NCBI RefSeq assembly: GCF_004193775.1
Contig: NC_041003.1
Location: forward strand, 46,815,611-46,879,610
DNA length: 64,000 nt
Direction: 5' to 3'
DNA from: Glycine soja
Lineage: Eukaryota > Streptophyta > Magnoliopsida > Fabales > Fabaceae
The notes beneath the pieces were generated by a model that worked only from the letters and a program-made list of their open reading frames with translations, was not told the origin of the DNA and did no database searches. This document shows positions 47,311-61,545 of the stretch, piece after piece. The number at the start of each line of letters is the position of its first letter. Position 1 is the stretch's first letter. The translations under genes were made by a program, and so were the position numbers.

Positions 47311-49355
47311 ATAATTTACAATTCCAGTTAACACTTAAAACGTAGCCTTAAAGTTTTTTTTTTCCTCAAGAAACATATAAATCAAAGGAGTTATATCGTA
47401 TTACGCACGAAGTAAAATCTTATAATCTATGTAGAGGTTTATATTATATATCTATTCCAATACCTTTATCTCCAAATAAAGCATCTGATAGTGAGGCATG
47501 AAATGAAATAAGAGATCAATAAAAATAATGATTCTATTTATTTGTATACAATCTATTTGTTTAACACTGTTTTACCGTGACAAACGGAACAACATAAATT
47601 GGATATTTGTGATTTGTCATAGTAGTGTAATACTGATCTTAAATACAGCTGAATATATAGAAGCATACGTTCACATCCAAAATTATGTTTTATACCTAAT
47701 AATAACAATTAACAATCAATTGTAAGAGTAGCAGTGATTGTTGTTGTTGTATTTGTCTCACATGATATACATCACATTTCTATCAAATATAATAATGATG
47801 TTCTAGTATTACTAGAGTGAAAACCAAGAAATGGAGGAGTATAGACGAAAATCTGCAGTGTATTAAAGCATACACTAGATTGCACTGAGAAGTTTAACTG
47901 TACATTTTGATGAGATGTAATAACAATTCCACTTTTAAACATTAATCTATTTTATGAAATAACATATATCTAATACAAAATTGGGAGGGTTATTTGAAAA
48001 TTAATTTAACATTTTGATGGTCAAGAAAATAATAAGCTCTACGGAAGGTGTTCGTTCGTAGTGCATATTTAGTGTATTGTTCAGCTGGAGAATCCCACGT
48101 TTCAAAGTGTAGTTCGATGAGAAGTAAGAAATTACTACTTCTAGTCAAACGTCAGTTTGGTGGCATGGCAATTGAAAAACAGAGCTTATTTTGAAGAGGA
48201 ACGAAACAAATTGTCATATTTCTTTTTGGAGAAAAAAGAAAAAGAAAAGAAAATAACACAAGTGTTTGATGTAAGCATAAGATGTTATAACTTGAAGAAG
48301 GTTTCACTGTCAAGGGTTAATGATTCACCACTCCTCCTTCTCAGTTTGCACATTAGAAAAGCGAAAAAATCTACGTTTGACTGAGCTGTAGCAGATTCCA
48401 AGCACAGCTGTATAAATAAGAACTAGTAAAATATTAGTTTCGATCTGACTTTCGTCAAGTAAACTTTTGCGCCAATTGACTAGTAACATGATCTTATAGG
48501 ATTGTGTAATTGTGTTTGATGTTTTTGATATTTTTGTCTTCTGGACTTAGGCCACCTATGGGAAAGAATTCGTGGTGTCTCATTTGCCTCCTTTAGGTAC
48601 AATTACTTGTCAACACAATTGGCATTTTGTTTTGGTCTCTAATATATTACGCATTGAAAACGATGGAAAAAGTATCTAGTAGAATTTTTTCTATAAAAAT
48701 GTTATGCAATAGAAATAAAATAAGATAAAACCATTACTGTAACAAAAAAGACAGAAAAATAATAATCCTATGAAGATATTATATAAATTAAAGTCATACT
48801 ACTAGTAGTTCCATTGCTTCTTTGTATATAAACTTTTCGGCGACAATCATAAATTAGGAGAAGAAATTAAGATTATATCATAAATTAAAATTAATTATTA
48901 AAAAAAATCATTTTATCATTGTGTTTTCTTAAGACGTAGAGAAAAATATCATGAGAAATGTAAAAAAGATCTGTAGCCCAACTCATTTATACGATCCTTT
49001 TGGTCTGTTTTTAACCCACGGCATAGACTCATCCCAATCAAGAAAATAAAATTGAAGCCTTTTGAAAATAATCGAATTGATTTGCCACGCCCACAAGCCA
49101 TACACAATTTTGTTATCTCTTAGCCAAACTCGTAAACATAAAATTCTGAAATTACAGCAGATATTAAGATCTGTAACACGGACACAAGCCAAGCAATTAT
49201 CATTAACAAAGAAACTGACTTTATCTTTATGGAAAATATCAGAGCAACAAGTCAACACGAAAATTAAAATCTGGAAAATGTAAAGAAAGAAAGCTCTGAA
49301 GTCATTTGCGCTTATGTACACAGCTATAGCTGGTGGGGAATGGGCCGGCTTGCGT
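47311..49355. other. Intergenic region between HMA and ERD15 genes
   Basis: HMA 3' flank to about 47,515, then AT-rich spacer. No gene is supported. Short open frames at 48.1-48.4 and 49.0-49.3 kb have no family resemblance. Confidence 0.5.
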
Positions 49356-49821
49356 CTACCTGGGCTGGTGAATAGCCCGTGGGCTCACCTTGGGCTTCAC
49401 AAACTTGGGGGCCTTTTCCACATACCTCGGCGCCTGGGCCCATCCTCCTCCACAGCTTCGCCATTTCAGCAGCCCCAACGACACCACCTCCTTCCCTTCC
49501 TTTCGTTCCCTTTCATCTTCATCTTCTGCATCCATCCAAATAAAATAAATTAATTAAACAAAAAAAAGAAGACATAAAGTAGTAAATGGAGAGAAGTTAA
49601 GTAAGTGAGTTACGGAGATCTAGGTCAAAGTCGAAGTCGAAAGCGTCGTCGTTTTGGAACTGGGGATCTTGGAAGCACTCGCGGAGCCAGTAGTCGCGGA
49701 ACCAGGGGGAGGAGTGAACGAGGTCCCACCACTGGTCGGAGAAATCCTCCACCGTCCGATAGGCGAGTGGCACGAACATCGGAGCGTTGGGATTCAAGCT
49801 AGAAGCAGAAATGACTTCCAT
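49356..49821 (-). CDS. ERD15: ERD15-like PAM2-motif protein (CID1-type)
   Basis: Two exons, 49,821-49,614 and 49,525-49,356 (minus strand), encode 125 aa. The N-terminus contains the PAM2 motif ([16 protein letters not shown], residues 7-22), which binds the MLLE domain of poly(A)-binding protein. It is followed by the family block [20 protein letters not shown] and then an acidic Asp-rich stretch. Exon 2 encodes a charged linker and the conserved tail [23 protein letters not shown]15 is a small dehydration- and ABA-responsive protein that modulates ABA and stress signalling in Arabidopsis. A TATA box and a G-box sit upstream. Assignment rests on the PAM2 motif and tail seen directly. Confidence 0.93.
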
Positions 49822-49893
49822 TGAAAGAAACAGGATAAGGATATGAGTGTTGAATAAGGTTTGTGCTTATCCACTACCTAGTGGGTGGGTGAG

Positions 49894-49901
49894 TATTTAT
49901 A
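49894..49901 (-). promoter_or_regulatory. TATA box of the ERD15-like gene
   Basis: TATAAATA on the minus strand, about 75 bp upstream of the ATG. Confidence 0.6.
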
Positions 49902-49950
49902 AGGAAGGACATAGACTTGGGTTGGGTTGGGTCGGTGCTATTACATTGCA

Positions 49951-49956
49951 CACGTG
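49951..49956 (-). promoter_or_regulatory. G-box/ABRE-like CACGTG in the ERD15-like promoter
   Basis: CACGTG in the context GTCACGTGTG (minus strand) lies about 50 bp upstream of the TATA box. ACGT cores of this kind bind bZIP factors of the ABF type, which fits the ABA and drought response known for ERD15. Function here is inferred. Confidence 0.5.
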
Positions 49957-52900
49957 ACATGCGTGTGGTATAGATAGATAGATAACTGAGGACACGGTTT
50001 TTTCTGGATCAGCCAGCCACGGTTTTTTCAGATTCCGCTTATGGGTATGGAGCCTAGAAGGCTAGACTTGACCACAATTCCATCATTTTCTGTCTCCTGC
50101 TCGGTCACACCTAGATTAATTCATTATACTTTATTTATTCATGCTTTTTAAATAACTATATAGTTAATTTTTAGTTACAATACTGATTTCTTAATTATTT
50201 TAGGTGTATTGATTTTTGAACGTTATGTGTTTGGTAGAAGTTGTAAAAAAGTTTTTAAAAAATTGGGGCGGGGGATAATTAAATTCATAAAAAAAATGGT
50301 TATATTTTATTTGTTGTGTTTGTATTTCCATAATAAACAGTGTCATGCTATTTAAAATAATTTTATAAAAAAATTATTAATAATCGTGTTTTAAAATTTA
50401 TTTAAAAATAACATTTGAAACAATGATATTTAAAAAAAATAACAATATTCTTTTTAAATATACTCATTTAGCTTATACCAAACAAAAGGCAATCTTCCAA
50501 ATTCCAACGCAGATTCAATGCACTTCATTTATTTTAATTGTTATAAATAAATTATTTTAAAATTCAAAGAACCAGACCTATAAGTAATCCATATAAATAT
50601 AAATACTGTACATGCTTGTATAGTGGGTCCTGGGGACTTTTTTTTTTTTTTTTTTCTAATCTGTGTGGGACTTATATATATATTTGAGGGGTACAGCTCA
50701 TGATGTTGATAAAATTAAAAAATTCATGATTTTTTGTGTTTTGCCTCCTTTATTTTTATAAGAAAAAATATATTTTAGGTTCCTATGATTTTACTTTGAT
50801 AAAATTTCATATTGATAACTTATTAATTATAATTAATTTATTAATCGGATCATACACAAGTATCTTAAATCTAGACATCCCAGATATATCAATCTATTTA
50901 TTTTAGATCTCAAAGTTGAAAACACAATTTATTTTTTAGAGGTTCACTCATCAAGTAGTTGATAATATAAATTGGTCTCGGTGTGGATACAAATAAAATT
51001 TTTACACTATTAAAAAAAATTATTATTTCAAGAACAAACATTCAAACATCCCGGGTACATCAATTTATTTATTTTATTTATTATTATTGTATATTTTAAA
51101 TGTAAAATAAATTCTAATTTTTCCACTGAATTGTTTGCAACAGTGTAACCATTAGTTGATTGCCTTAGTCAATTGCCATCAATGACAAGACCTTTCCAAC
51201 TAATGCTGCCGCCAATGAAGAATAAAATATTAAGTATCAAGTTTGTGTTTTGTATTAGCTTTGGACAATATCACCTTAACATTAGTTATATTCTAAAATC
51301 AATGCAGAAAAAAAAAAGTAAAAGATAAATCATGACAACTCAGAACAGTTAATAGGAACATGGCACAAGTAGCATAGGCATGGGCATGGGTGTAAATAGA
51401 GGCTTTCCCAAGATATTTGTACAAATCAATCTTAGAACTCTCACCCACAGCAAGTTTTAACTGCCTCTTCAAGTTCTAACCTTGGAATAATACTGTTTGG
51501 ATTCCAAAAGAAGCGTGAAGGAATTTATTGGGACTACCTCATATTTATCCAAAGGTGATTTATCATCCATTTCACCCTGCTTTTCTTAACAGGGCTGCAG
51601 GATGCTACAAATGTCTTGTGAGGAACATGATAAAATAGCTGCCAAGTGCCAATTTATCACACACACTATAGGCAGGTATATATGCTGCCTTCTACACTAT
51701 ATAACTTGTGGACTTTCTATCAACCATGCACAAACACATATTGTGATATATATGTTCAATAGGTACAACTTTGGCCTTCTTTTTTATCAGGACATTGGCA
51801 GAAATGGATATCAAGTCCACACCTATTGATACAAAGGCTTTCATATTTCATACACTTGTTCAATTTGTATATATCTTCAATCATTTTGTTTTCAAACGTT
51901 CCCCGTTCCCCCTCCAAAAGCTTTCCTTTCATTTTTGGTTTGCAACTAGGCTTGGTACTAATGTGGTTCTTTTTACAACTTGTCGCAGAAGGACACCACC
52001 ATCAGAGATAGTTTTGACTTGTACAGTGGATTATTCTTACATAATAGGTTCGCTTTACAAGTGGTATGCAACTGCCGTCCAGATGGCTATTTCCCAAAAT
52101 ATAGTATTGAAAATTGTCTATTTACACTAGGAAAAAATAGTAATTCACTCTATCGAAATTTGGAAAAATTTAAACACAAAAACAAGTAAATGAAGATAGA
52201 CTAATTGAATTGTGCTAAATATGAAGTTGGAGAATCTTGAACATGCCTTGCACAAAGTCAAAGAGACTCTGGTTCAAAGGAAGAGTGAGAGGAGCTGGGT
52301 CCAGAAAAGACTGAATGCTGATATATAATCCTCTTGTTGACAATGGTTTATTAGTGTATAGTCTCAATTACTTACCAGCAGTTGCGGCATTCTACCCAAG
52401 TTTCATTATACTTTAATCCTCTCAGTAGAGACACAATTTTTTCGCATAATAAAATCATGTGAAAATATAATTTGAGAAGATCGATTTCTATGAATCTCTA
52501 TATTTATGTTAGTTCCTTCTCTTGGTATGAAGGTGGCTTATAAGTATAGACACAAGTTTCATTTAGTGTATATGCCTTTTAAGTTCATTTCTTTCCTTCT
52601 CTTGGATATGAAGCTGCTTGCCATGGATAAGCATTAAAATGAAATGAAATTATCATTATTTTTCACTGCATTTATGAATTAGGAGTACTAGTCATGATGA
52701 ATTCATTTTTTGGATGAACCTGGAGTTTTTCTTAGCTGAAAGTAATGGATTAATCTCTCGACGCGAAGTACTGAGAGGGGTGGTCATGATAAAGTGTGGG
52801 TGTGTATATGAGCTCTAGTAGCATGTACATGTTCTCCGGATCCATGCCCTCCAATTCTGTCCGCAGTCTACATTATTTGCTAAAGCAAAATAATTTCCTT

Positions 52901-53323
52901 CTCCATAAATGCTGGCAAAAAGTAAAGTGAGCATAACCCGCATATTGTTTCAATCTTGATTCAAATATCTTCAAGCAAGCAAAGCAGGAAAACTTTAAAT
53001 ATTACATTCATGTAAGAAGCAATGGACACATGATTATGAATTAAAGAGGATAATTTGACTTTTCATCTTTAAATAGTAGTAATACGATAATACAAACTTT
53101 TTACAATCATAGTCATTAAAATTAAATTCCCATGCAAATGATAGCGTGTTTGTGAAAAATGAAAACAAAACAATAATTTCACTCCATTATCATTTTCTTT
53201 ACAATTATAATCACTTGTTCAATAAAATGAAAAATAATACACATATGAATTTGTGATATAGTTGATTCGTTTCTATGGTCCAAATCAGAATTGATTGATA
53301 TATTCCTTTGCGTGACTCCTAAG
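49957..53323. other. Intergenic region, no gene supported
   Basis: AT-rich sequence. The stretch 51.3-52.3 kb is somewhat less AT-rich and has several overlapping short open frames on the plus strand, but no recognisable domain or splice-linked coding pattern. The right end probably holds the 3' UTR of the minus-strand gene at 53.3 kb. Confidence 0.45.
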
Positions 53324-54818
53324 CTATGCAATTTTGAGGTAGACCGTTTCCCTGAACTCCAATCTCCTGGTTTCATGATAGAACGTCTTGTGCTTGTTAG
53401 GCCAATACGTTAGCCATATCCAACCCCTTATCTCCCACTCCATTGTCTTCCCCACAGCACCTTTGTCCACTTTCCAACACACACTTTCTCCATATTCATC
53501 GCGTGCAAAGATAACCCCTCCTTGCCTCGTGAAAGGACGATAAGCACTCGAATACCTAATGGCGGATCAAAGACTTTAAAATAAATAATAATAACAGATA
53601 TTGACTATACAATGAGTTCAAAAACATAAAAATAGTGGATAAAATATTAAAAAATCATCTTATTTATTTGTAGTTTCATTTCGTTAAAGGTGTGATCCAA
53701 CAACAAGTGATTTGTTCTAATGGTAATGAATTCAATTTTTTTTAAGTAGGAGTGACAAATGAGTTGAAAAAATCATCTTATTTTTAACAGTGTGGATAGT
53801 ACCTGTCTTTGAACCATGACTTTGGATTAAACAACGCAACCTTTGAAGGCTTTGTGGAGAACACTTCCTTGCCATCGGTGCTATCGTGAAGAAACCAGTT
53901 CAAGTTTGCACTGTAGCCATGAACTGATTGCTCGAATTTCCAGGGCTTTAAGCTCACAGTTGTGGACTCTCCTGCTGATACGCTAAGTCCTATGTAAGGA
54001 TTTGGTGGCTCGAATGAGGCTTCTATGCCTTTCTCCACGCCAAACTCTATTCGTGGGTTCTCCGAGGATTTGCCAACGGATACGGTTAGTACTTGGTGTT
54101 GAAGTGTGGGGGTGAGTTGCAATGAGATTCTTGAAGGGAAATGTTTTTCTGCTGCACCTGCTCCTCGTTCTCTCATCAGAATGTCGTTTACCAGTTTTAA
54201 AACATCGCATCTTTCCACAGAAATGTAAATATTGGTTAATTTAACATGATAAAGAATAAGAATCAAAATCACCCCACATGCATATATAAAGAAAATAAAA
54301 TGATGACAAGTCATATATTTTTAGTTGGGTGTTGTAAAATTTCAAAAAAAAAGTATATGCGAATGATTGCTCCTCATTTCTTATCTCTTTTTTTTTTCTC
54401 TCTCTCTCCAGTATAGAACGATGACACGTAATTGGAAAATATTTTTTTTTCTCTCAATTTTGAGATAGAAATTATCACTTCTAATTTCTGGTCTCTTTTT
54501 TCAATCTTTTCAATGGAAAAATGACATGTGATTGGAAAATAATGTTTTCTCGCGAAGTTGTTGATTTTATTGTGTTGAAGTTGAGATACATAGATATGAT
54601 CACTTTCAATTTTTTACCTCCTTTTTCTGTCTTTTCAATAGAAAAATGTCATGCGATTGGAAAATAATATTTTCTCTCGGATTTGTTAATTTTATTGAAG
54701 AGTCGTTTTTTTAGATGAAAAAAAAAATTGACACATAAAGATAGCAAGTGATATTAGAGAAGTTATTACATATATAGTTTCAAATTAATCAACGCTCATA
54801 ATTCCAACTAATCTTTAT

Positions 54819-54857
<39 letters not shown>

Positions 54858-55998
54858 CTAAAAAATTTAATTTACAAAAGAAAGAATTAATAGTACTTTA
54901 CTGTGTTGTGTTATATAGAGTCCTTTAAAAAAATGTGTTATATAAAGATTTGTCAAAAATTCAAAATCATGATAGTTTCAAATTATATAATAATTTTTAT
55001 GTCTTTTTTTCGTGTCTTCTAAGATATACAAAATTAAATTAGAAAAATTCTAATGTTAATTCATTAAATTGTGAGATTAACTAACAAAATATCAAATTAA
55101 TTTTTTTAATTGGATAAATATTATTTGATTACCTTATGTTGTCAATGTTCACCACGATTTCAACCCACCTCTCTCTGATTATGACTTTGTAATTGAATTG
55201 AAGAACACCTTCAAGCTGCTGATATTTGAGAGAGAATTCAAGCCTCTCATCAGCTGGATGGTTGTTTGCATTCACAACATCCATGTTTATGACAGGGCAA
55301 TACAATTGAACTTTCCACAACCCAAACGTTGAGAACGCATAAGAAAATAGAGGAGATGGTGTTCTGATGGTGGTGTGATCAGTGTGATGTGCTTGTTGGA
55401 TCTCCACAATCCAATTTGTGATCGCAAGGTTCACAGAACGCATCCACTGTTCTTCCAAGTTGGAACCCAAGAGTTTCATCAGAAATTTTGATGCTTGCCT
55501 TGATTGACACCCTGCCAATTGTTCTTTCAAAGTGTTAAGGCAACCAGAACGAAGATCAGAAGGGGCTTCGTATATGCAAACTAGGAACAAGAGGGTGAGG
55601 AAAGCAAGGTTGAAAATGTCTTGGAAGTTGGAAACAGAATCAAGTTTGGGGAACTTGATATAGGGAATACTGTGCTTGTTGGTGCCATAATGAAGGATCT
55701 CTTCTATGAAATTAACAAGGAGGTTGGAAAGAGTTTCATCATCTGTTAACCTCATGGTTTTGGTGCTAGGTTTGAAAGGTTTAGAGGTCCAAAGAGAGAT
55801 GGGAATATTGAAGTCTGCCACAATGGCTAAGGAGATTCTTGAGGATTGGTGATGATTTTTTGCTATGGTGAGATTAAGAGATGGTTGAGATGAGTTTGTG
55901 GAACATATGCTCAGGGACATGGAAGATGTTTTCCATTCTGGGATTGGTGGAAGGTTTTGAATCCATGAAAACACATCAAGAAATCTGTAATAAGCCAT
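53324..55998 (-). CDS. Plant-specific protein of unknown function, 501 aa
   Basis: Three exons: 55,998-55,133, 54,210-53,803 and 53,555-53,324 (minus strand). GT-AG borders and matching phases give exactly 1,506 nt. I do not recognise a named domain. Exon 1 starts MAYYRFLDVFSWIQNLPPIP, has a hydrophobic stretch near residues 130-142 (NLAFLTLLFLVCI) and ends in RWVEIVVNIDNIR. Exon 2 continues with CDVLKLVNDILMRERGAG and a beta-rich region with the Trp-rich WKFEQSVHGYSANLNWFLHD. Exon 3 has YSSAYRPFTRQGGVIF and the Trp-rich IRGWIWLTYWPNKHKTFYHE. Joining across introns restores unbroken, evenly conserved-looking text, so the model is sound even though the role is unknown. It probably belongs to a widespread plant family of uncharacterised proteins; no enzymatic motif is visible. 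Confidence 0.85.
54822..54853. repeat. (AT)n microsatellite in an intron
   Basis: AT run inside the first intron (54,211-55,132) of the 501-aa protein gene. Confidence 0.9.
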
Positions 55999-56837
55999 AG
56001 CAGAAAATTAACCTAGCTAGCTATAACTCTATGGGTGTTGTCGTGTGGGGTTTCATATATTTGGCGAGTTCAATCTCTATTTAATCGATGCAAAGCAAAT
56101 TAGCAAAAAGATTCTGGTTGGGCAAGAAAAGTCAAAAGTATGTTGTGCATGTGATTAGTACAACGATTAGCACCTGGGAAAAACAATGATGGATTGTGGT
56201 ACTTACAAGATAAACTGATTTTTTGTGTGTTCTATCGTTCCCATCACATGTGCTGGCTAGTTGTCTAAAAATGCATGGTTATTTTAGCATGATTGCAAAA
56301 TGCAATAATGATAAAACAAAAGAATGATAATTATTTTACTTATTTGGATAAGCATGTTCCACTTCACTAACAAAATAATAGGTTACGTGTGCAAGTCTTT
56401 ATTATTTTTTATTCTTTATTAAATCAAGAAAAAAAATTAAAATAAATGAATAAATTTATAAAAGTTGTTTACCTTTATTATTATTGTTAATAAAGCATAG
56501 TTCAAAAATTCGATCCGATCCGGTCAGTTGGATCGGTCCAATCAGGATCCGGTGACATAATTGGATCGGTTTGACTATTGGATTGATCATGCATCTGGTC
56601 CGATCAGATCCGACCAGTTTAGGATAAACTTGACGACCCAGACTAATTTTTAAAACCTGTTTTGCATAAAAAAAAAATAAAAAAAATATTTCAAAAAAAA
56701 ACTCAAAACTTGTATAATTGTGTTATTTAATTATTATTTATGAACTTGTGTTATCAACTTTAATATTTTAATTACTATTTTAAATTTTAGAATATGAATG
56801 AATTTTTTTAATCAAATAATATTAGTTATATATTTAT

Positions 56838-56883
<46 letters not shown>

Positions 56884-59800
56884 AAATTTTTTAATATATA
56901 TCAGATCAAATTGAATCAATTATTGATCCATCAATTAAATCACTTACCCATTATCACAACCAGATGAGTGAGTGAATCAGTCTCATAATTTTGATTTCAA
57001 GTGTGTTCTTTTTTATAGTCAAATTTATACACTGATTTCCTTCTTTGACGGCATGGATAAATTGAAGATGCCAATTCCTTGCAGCTGAGAAATCGTCTTT
57101 GATTGTCCATATAACTATTAGAGTCTGCGGTACTTATGTGGCTTGACAATAATGCTAACCTTTGAATCCGATTGGCTAATAACACTAAGTTATGTCTCTA
57201 TAGTGGAAATATTCGTTCTCAATAATCGATGATATGACATTTCTCTTCAGCAAATTAAACAGAAAAATAAAATAAGGAAGACCAATCATAGACTTAAGTA
57301 CATTTATTTATTTGACGAGTAGAGAACTTCACAAGCAACGGCATCTTTTGTTTGTACAAAAGTGCATCCGATTCTCTACCCACATGCGTGAAAAGTTTAG
57401 CTAATAGATAGTGCTTTAACGAATATAGGTAGTCTTTTAGCTAGGAAATTTTTTTAGTTGAAACTCAGATTCGTGTGCAATGAAATGTTTGTCACTAATG
57501 GTTCAAACTCGCAAGGTTAGCGAGTGCTCACTTTGTTAACATTTTCCCTTTGTGCATGTTAATAATGGCCATAGAGTGGAGGGATGACCCTACCAAGGGG
57601 GAAAGATTGATTAATTAAAAAAATAAAAATAAACATCTCACACCCCCTGGTCATTAGAAGATGAAATCAACATGTTATGGAGAATATATGTTGTGTTATG
57701 TTGCTGATTAAAAAATTTATATGTTGTGTTATGTTAAATTATTATGTTAAAATAAAGCATGAAATAGTTCGGAAGATGTAATTTTAAATTCTCACAAAAA
57801 TAAAATGTTTTTTTTTTGTATTTTTTACAAGTTATTTAAGAACGAAAAAATTTAACGCATGGTGTCGTTTTTGAAGATTAAAATTAACTTTAAAGCCTAT
57901 ATAAAGGGAACCATAAAAATTCGAGCCTATATAAAGTTGTGTTTAGATTAGAGTTGTGCTATACATTAATATTACTATATAATCTAGAAATGCTATAATA
58001 TAATTTAATTAAAAAAATTATTCACAAGAATTAAATAGATGTTAAGAGATTTATAATACTTACACACCTTATACAACCACTTCAATCTATTGAATTAGAC
58101 ATATTATTAGTTCTTAATTAGAGTCTAATGCGTGGACAAAACGTTTTAGTAGAGGAGGAAAAGATTTAGAAGTAGGGAACATCTGTAATAAAATATTTCA
58201 AATCTTGTGCATGTATATAACGGTTTTTCGATCGATGGGGAAAAGGCTGAAAGCTATATTCTGTTAGATAAGGGAATATATGAATGGTAAGTCTGACAGT
58301 TTGGAATATAACTTCAAATGTTATCACACTCGGATACGCAATTCAGCTCAAAGGAAAGGAACATGAATAAGATTGAACCTTGATGAGTTATCAATTTATC
58401 ATTATTATACGAACGGTATATACCCCGATGCATGCTTGTATGTATCAAGTATTTTCTTACTCTTATAATTTGTTGACCAATTTAATTAACTAATTTTTTT
58501 CAAGGAACTTTATATTGTTAATGCTTAACCTTTAATAATTATGTTATAACTTAATTGTACACAATTATTTATTTGATTATGAAGACGTTAAGGGTCTGTT
58601 TAGCACATAGAATTAGTTAAAACTAAATTTTTAGTTAAAATCATAATTTTTCTGTTTACGTTGTATAGAAAACTAGTGTGCACAACTATAAATTTGAAGT
58701 TAAATTTTAATTTCATTTCGATATTTTCATTTAATCGTAGCAATAAATGGGGTCAAATCAAATTTGAGTGAAAAAAATTAATCCATAAGTAATAGTCCAA
58801 CAACAATGTAGTAATGTAGTATATATGAAGGAAATAATGGTTGCGATGTGATCAACGATCAATGACAGTTGCAGTAGTTAGGGTAGTGTGGCGACAACAA
58901 TAATTATTGTAATAGAAGCATTAGTGATTGATAGTGATGCAGATAAGTGATGTTAAGTGTGGCAACAACAATAAAAATATGACAATACTGATATAGTAAA
59001 ATAATGATGAAAGTGGTAATGATAATAACAGATAATTGGAAGTAGAAAAAGAAGACCAACTAAACATTGATGGAGAAGGTTAGGAACTATGAATATGTGA
59101 TTAAGAGTATAAACGCTAGGGGATTGGGAATGATTCAATTCAATTGTATTATAATTTTATGAAATTAAGTATTGAATATTGCACTTCATATTTTAAAAGA
59201 TTTTTTAAATTAAGTCTAATAATTCTGTCTCCAACAAATACTACGAGAATGATTTATTTCTTAAAGAGCATCTGATGAGATAACACGACATGCTTACTTG
59301 ACAAAAAGGTGATAGAAAAATATTTGAATAAATCCTTAGTTCCCACAATGGTGGAAAATACTAAAAACAGCCTAATTTCACAAGGAAAGTAAATTAATTA
59401 GTTTTTCTTTATTTTTTTAGGAAAAAATTAGTTAGTTGAAGTATGCATATTTGACTCGACAATTTCTAACCATAATAAAAGAAATGGTATAATAATGAAA
59501 ATCTTTTAATGGTGCATTATTTACCTGTGCAACATATAACATTAAATAATTATGTAAAAAAGGTTACACACAAAATAAATTACATTAATGTTAAACTCGT
59601 AATTCTTCAACCTCTGAAATAATTGGCCGAGGCACTTTCAAGAAAAAATAAGACAAGCCACTAAGCTAGTTTAGAAAGTTCAGATGCTCAGCATATATTG
59701 TTGACTTATGTTTCTCTTGAAAGCAAGAAAGTAACATAATAAATGCTTCCACCTCTACTTGGCTGGTTTGCTGCCTAATCCACACCTAGTTTCAGCATAT

Positions 59801-61545
59801 TCATATCGGTGGTTTTTTTTGGGGGGGAAGCATATTATCGGTAGTAAACCTAATACGTGAACATATTCCTACTTTAGAAATATTTAAAACTTTTGATAGG
59901 AAAGGAAGGTGTAATTCTTGTACACACAAGGAACTACTTACTTTGTTACGATACCTGGCCATGATCTAGGCACATTGACATGTTGACTTTAACAAATGCA
60001 GGCATGCATTATTTTGTTTTTAATTAAAGACGACATCTATTGTGGACTACTTTTATAGAAGATCTATAATGCACCATTTTTTCTATTGTTAGATTGATCA
60101 AATCCTTACACTCATTCATCACTCTCATCTTACAAATAAATTTCACTTGAATCTTTAAGAGCCCTTAGATCAAAATTCTAAATTCACAATAATTGCTAAT
60201 TTGATTTAATTATGTAATTTTCACTTCAACATTTTTGAGTCATAAAATTGAAACTTTAACTTTATAATTGCCATTGATATGATTTAATGGAATTTAACAT
60301 TAATGAAAGATTATCAATTTTTAAAACTTAATCTTTTGAGTCAACACAGACTTGCATGCCATTTATATGGTATTAGATGTGCCACAACAATTTCAAGGTG
60401 CTCTTGATGCAAAAGCTCAAATGTGAATTGTAGTTATACATTTCAAGTTCTTGTTGTTTCAGCATATTCAATGTAATAATAAACCAAATGTGACATACAA
60501 TTGTGTTTTTTCTATGAGATTACTGTAAATTATGTTTATATTCATTAAGTCAAATTCTTTCACCAGTATGTCATCAATTTTGTAACTACTTTTGCTAACA
60601 AGTAAAATGTTGTTAGGATTTAAATCCTTAACCCCTAGCTTCCACTTCAATGTAAAAGTTTTTTTTTATTTAATTATACAATTGATTTCTTAATTATAAT
60701 TAAAAGTTTTATTTGATCCTTAAATTAATAAAAATTTAATTAAGTCCTTTAATTATTTAAAATATTTTAATTAGTCTCTCAATTATTTAAAAGTTAAATT
60801 AAGTTTTTAAAACTCGGTTAATGTATTATGAAAATTACTTTATCACATTTTTTATGTGGTTCATTTGATTGCATAAAAATACATTGCATATAACATTAAC
60901 ATACGAGGGATAATATATATAATATATAATATCAATAAATGAAGGATTAAAAGTGCACGTAATATCTATAAAAAAAAAGTGCAATAACTTTGCTAGTACT
61001 AAATAAATAATATAATATTATAAAACTATACAAATAATAATTTATATGCTTCAATATTATATGTCTTAATTAGACTTTAAGAAAAAAATAGTTAATATTT
61101 ATCCTTGTCATGACTTTTAATTAATTATTATAAAAATAACAAAAAAAAAGTATTAGATAACAAATTTATTATGTAATATTATTTATGATTAAATGTTAAT
61201 ATAAAAAATATTATATGTGAATTTTACTTAAATTAAAAGAAAAACGGATTGCTTCTTTTCAATTATTGCCCCTATTACACATATTGACGTTATATTGGTC
61301 ATTATTTTTTAAAACCTATTTATTCACATTATTACTTTTTGCGTTGCGTTTTCTGCAAATAGATTCTGCCCATGCCCATCTCACATTAGGAAGGTTATTT
61401 TTGGACATTTACCTTTACATACTAACTAGAACCTCCCTCGCGCTTTTCTTCGTTTCCAAACCCGAAAGGCCCAACCACAGAGTCTCCATTGCCCCTCGCT
61501 CTCTCTATTGGTTCACGCGCGGCAATTGGAGATTCACGCGCCACC
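55999..61545. other. Long AT-rich intergenic region
   Basis: About 5.5 kb without a supported gene. It contains a possible TIR element (56.5-57.0 kb), an AT microsatellite and, at about 60,660-60,830, a low-complexity repeat with reiterated TTAATTATTT-type units typical of transposon-derived spacer. The right end includes the leader of the PRA1 gene. Confidence 0.5.
56506..57000. mobile_element. Possible degraded inverted-repeat element
   Basis: The left side (TCAAAAATTCGATCCGATCC and following GGTC/GATC-rich text) weakly matches the reverse complement of the right side (TCAAAATTATGAGACTGATT). Between them lies an AT core with an (AT)n run at 56,845-56,878. The composition differs sharply from the flanks. 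Arms are diverged, so this is tentative. Confidence 0.35.

Noticed and set aside
49605..49802. Arg/Gly-rich plus-strand frame
   Set aside because: It is the antisense shadow of the ERD15-like first exon.
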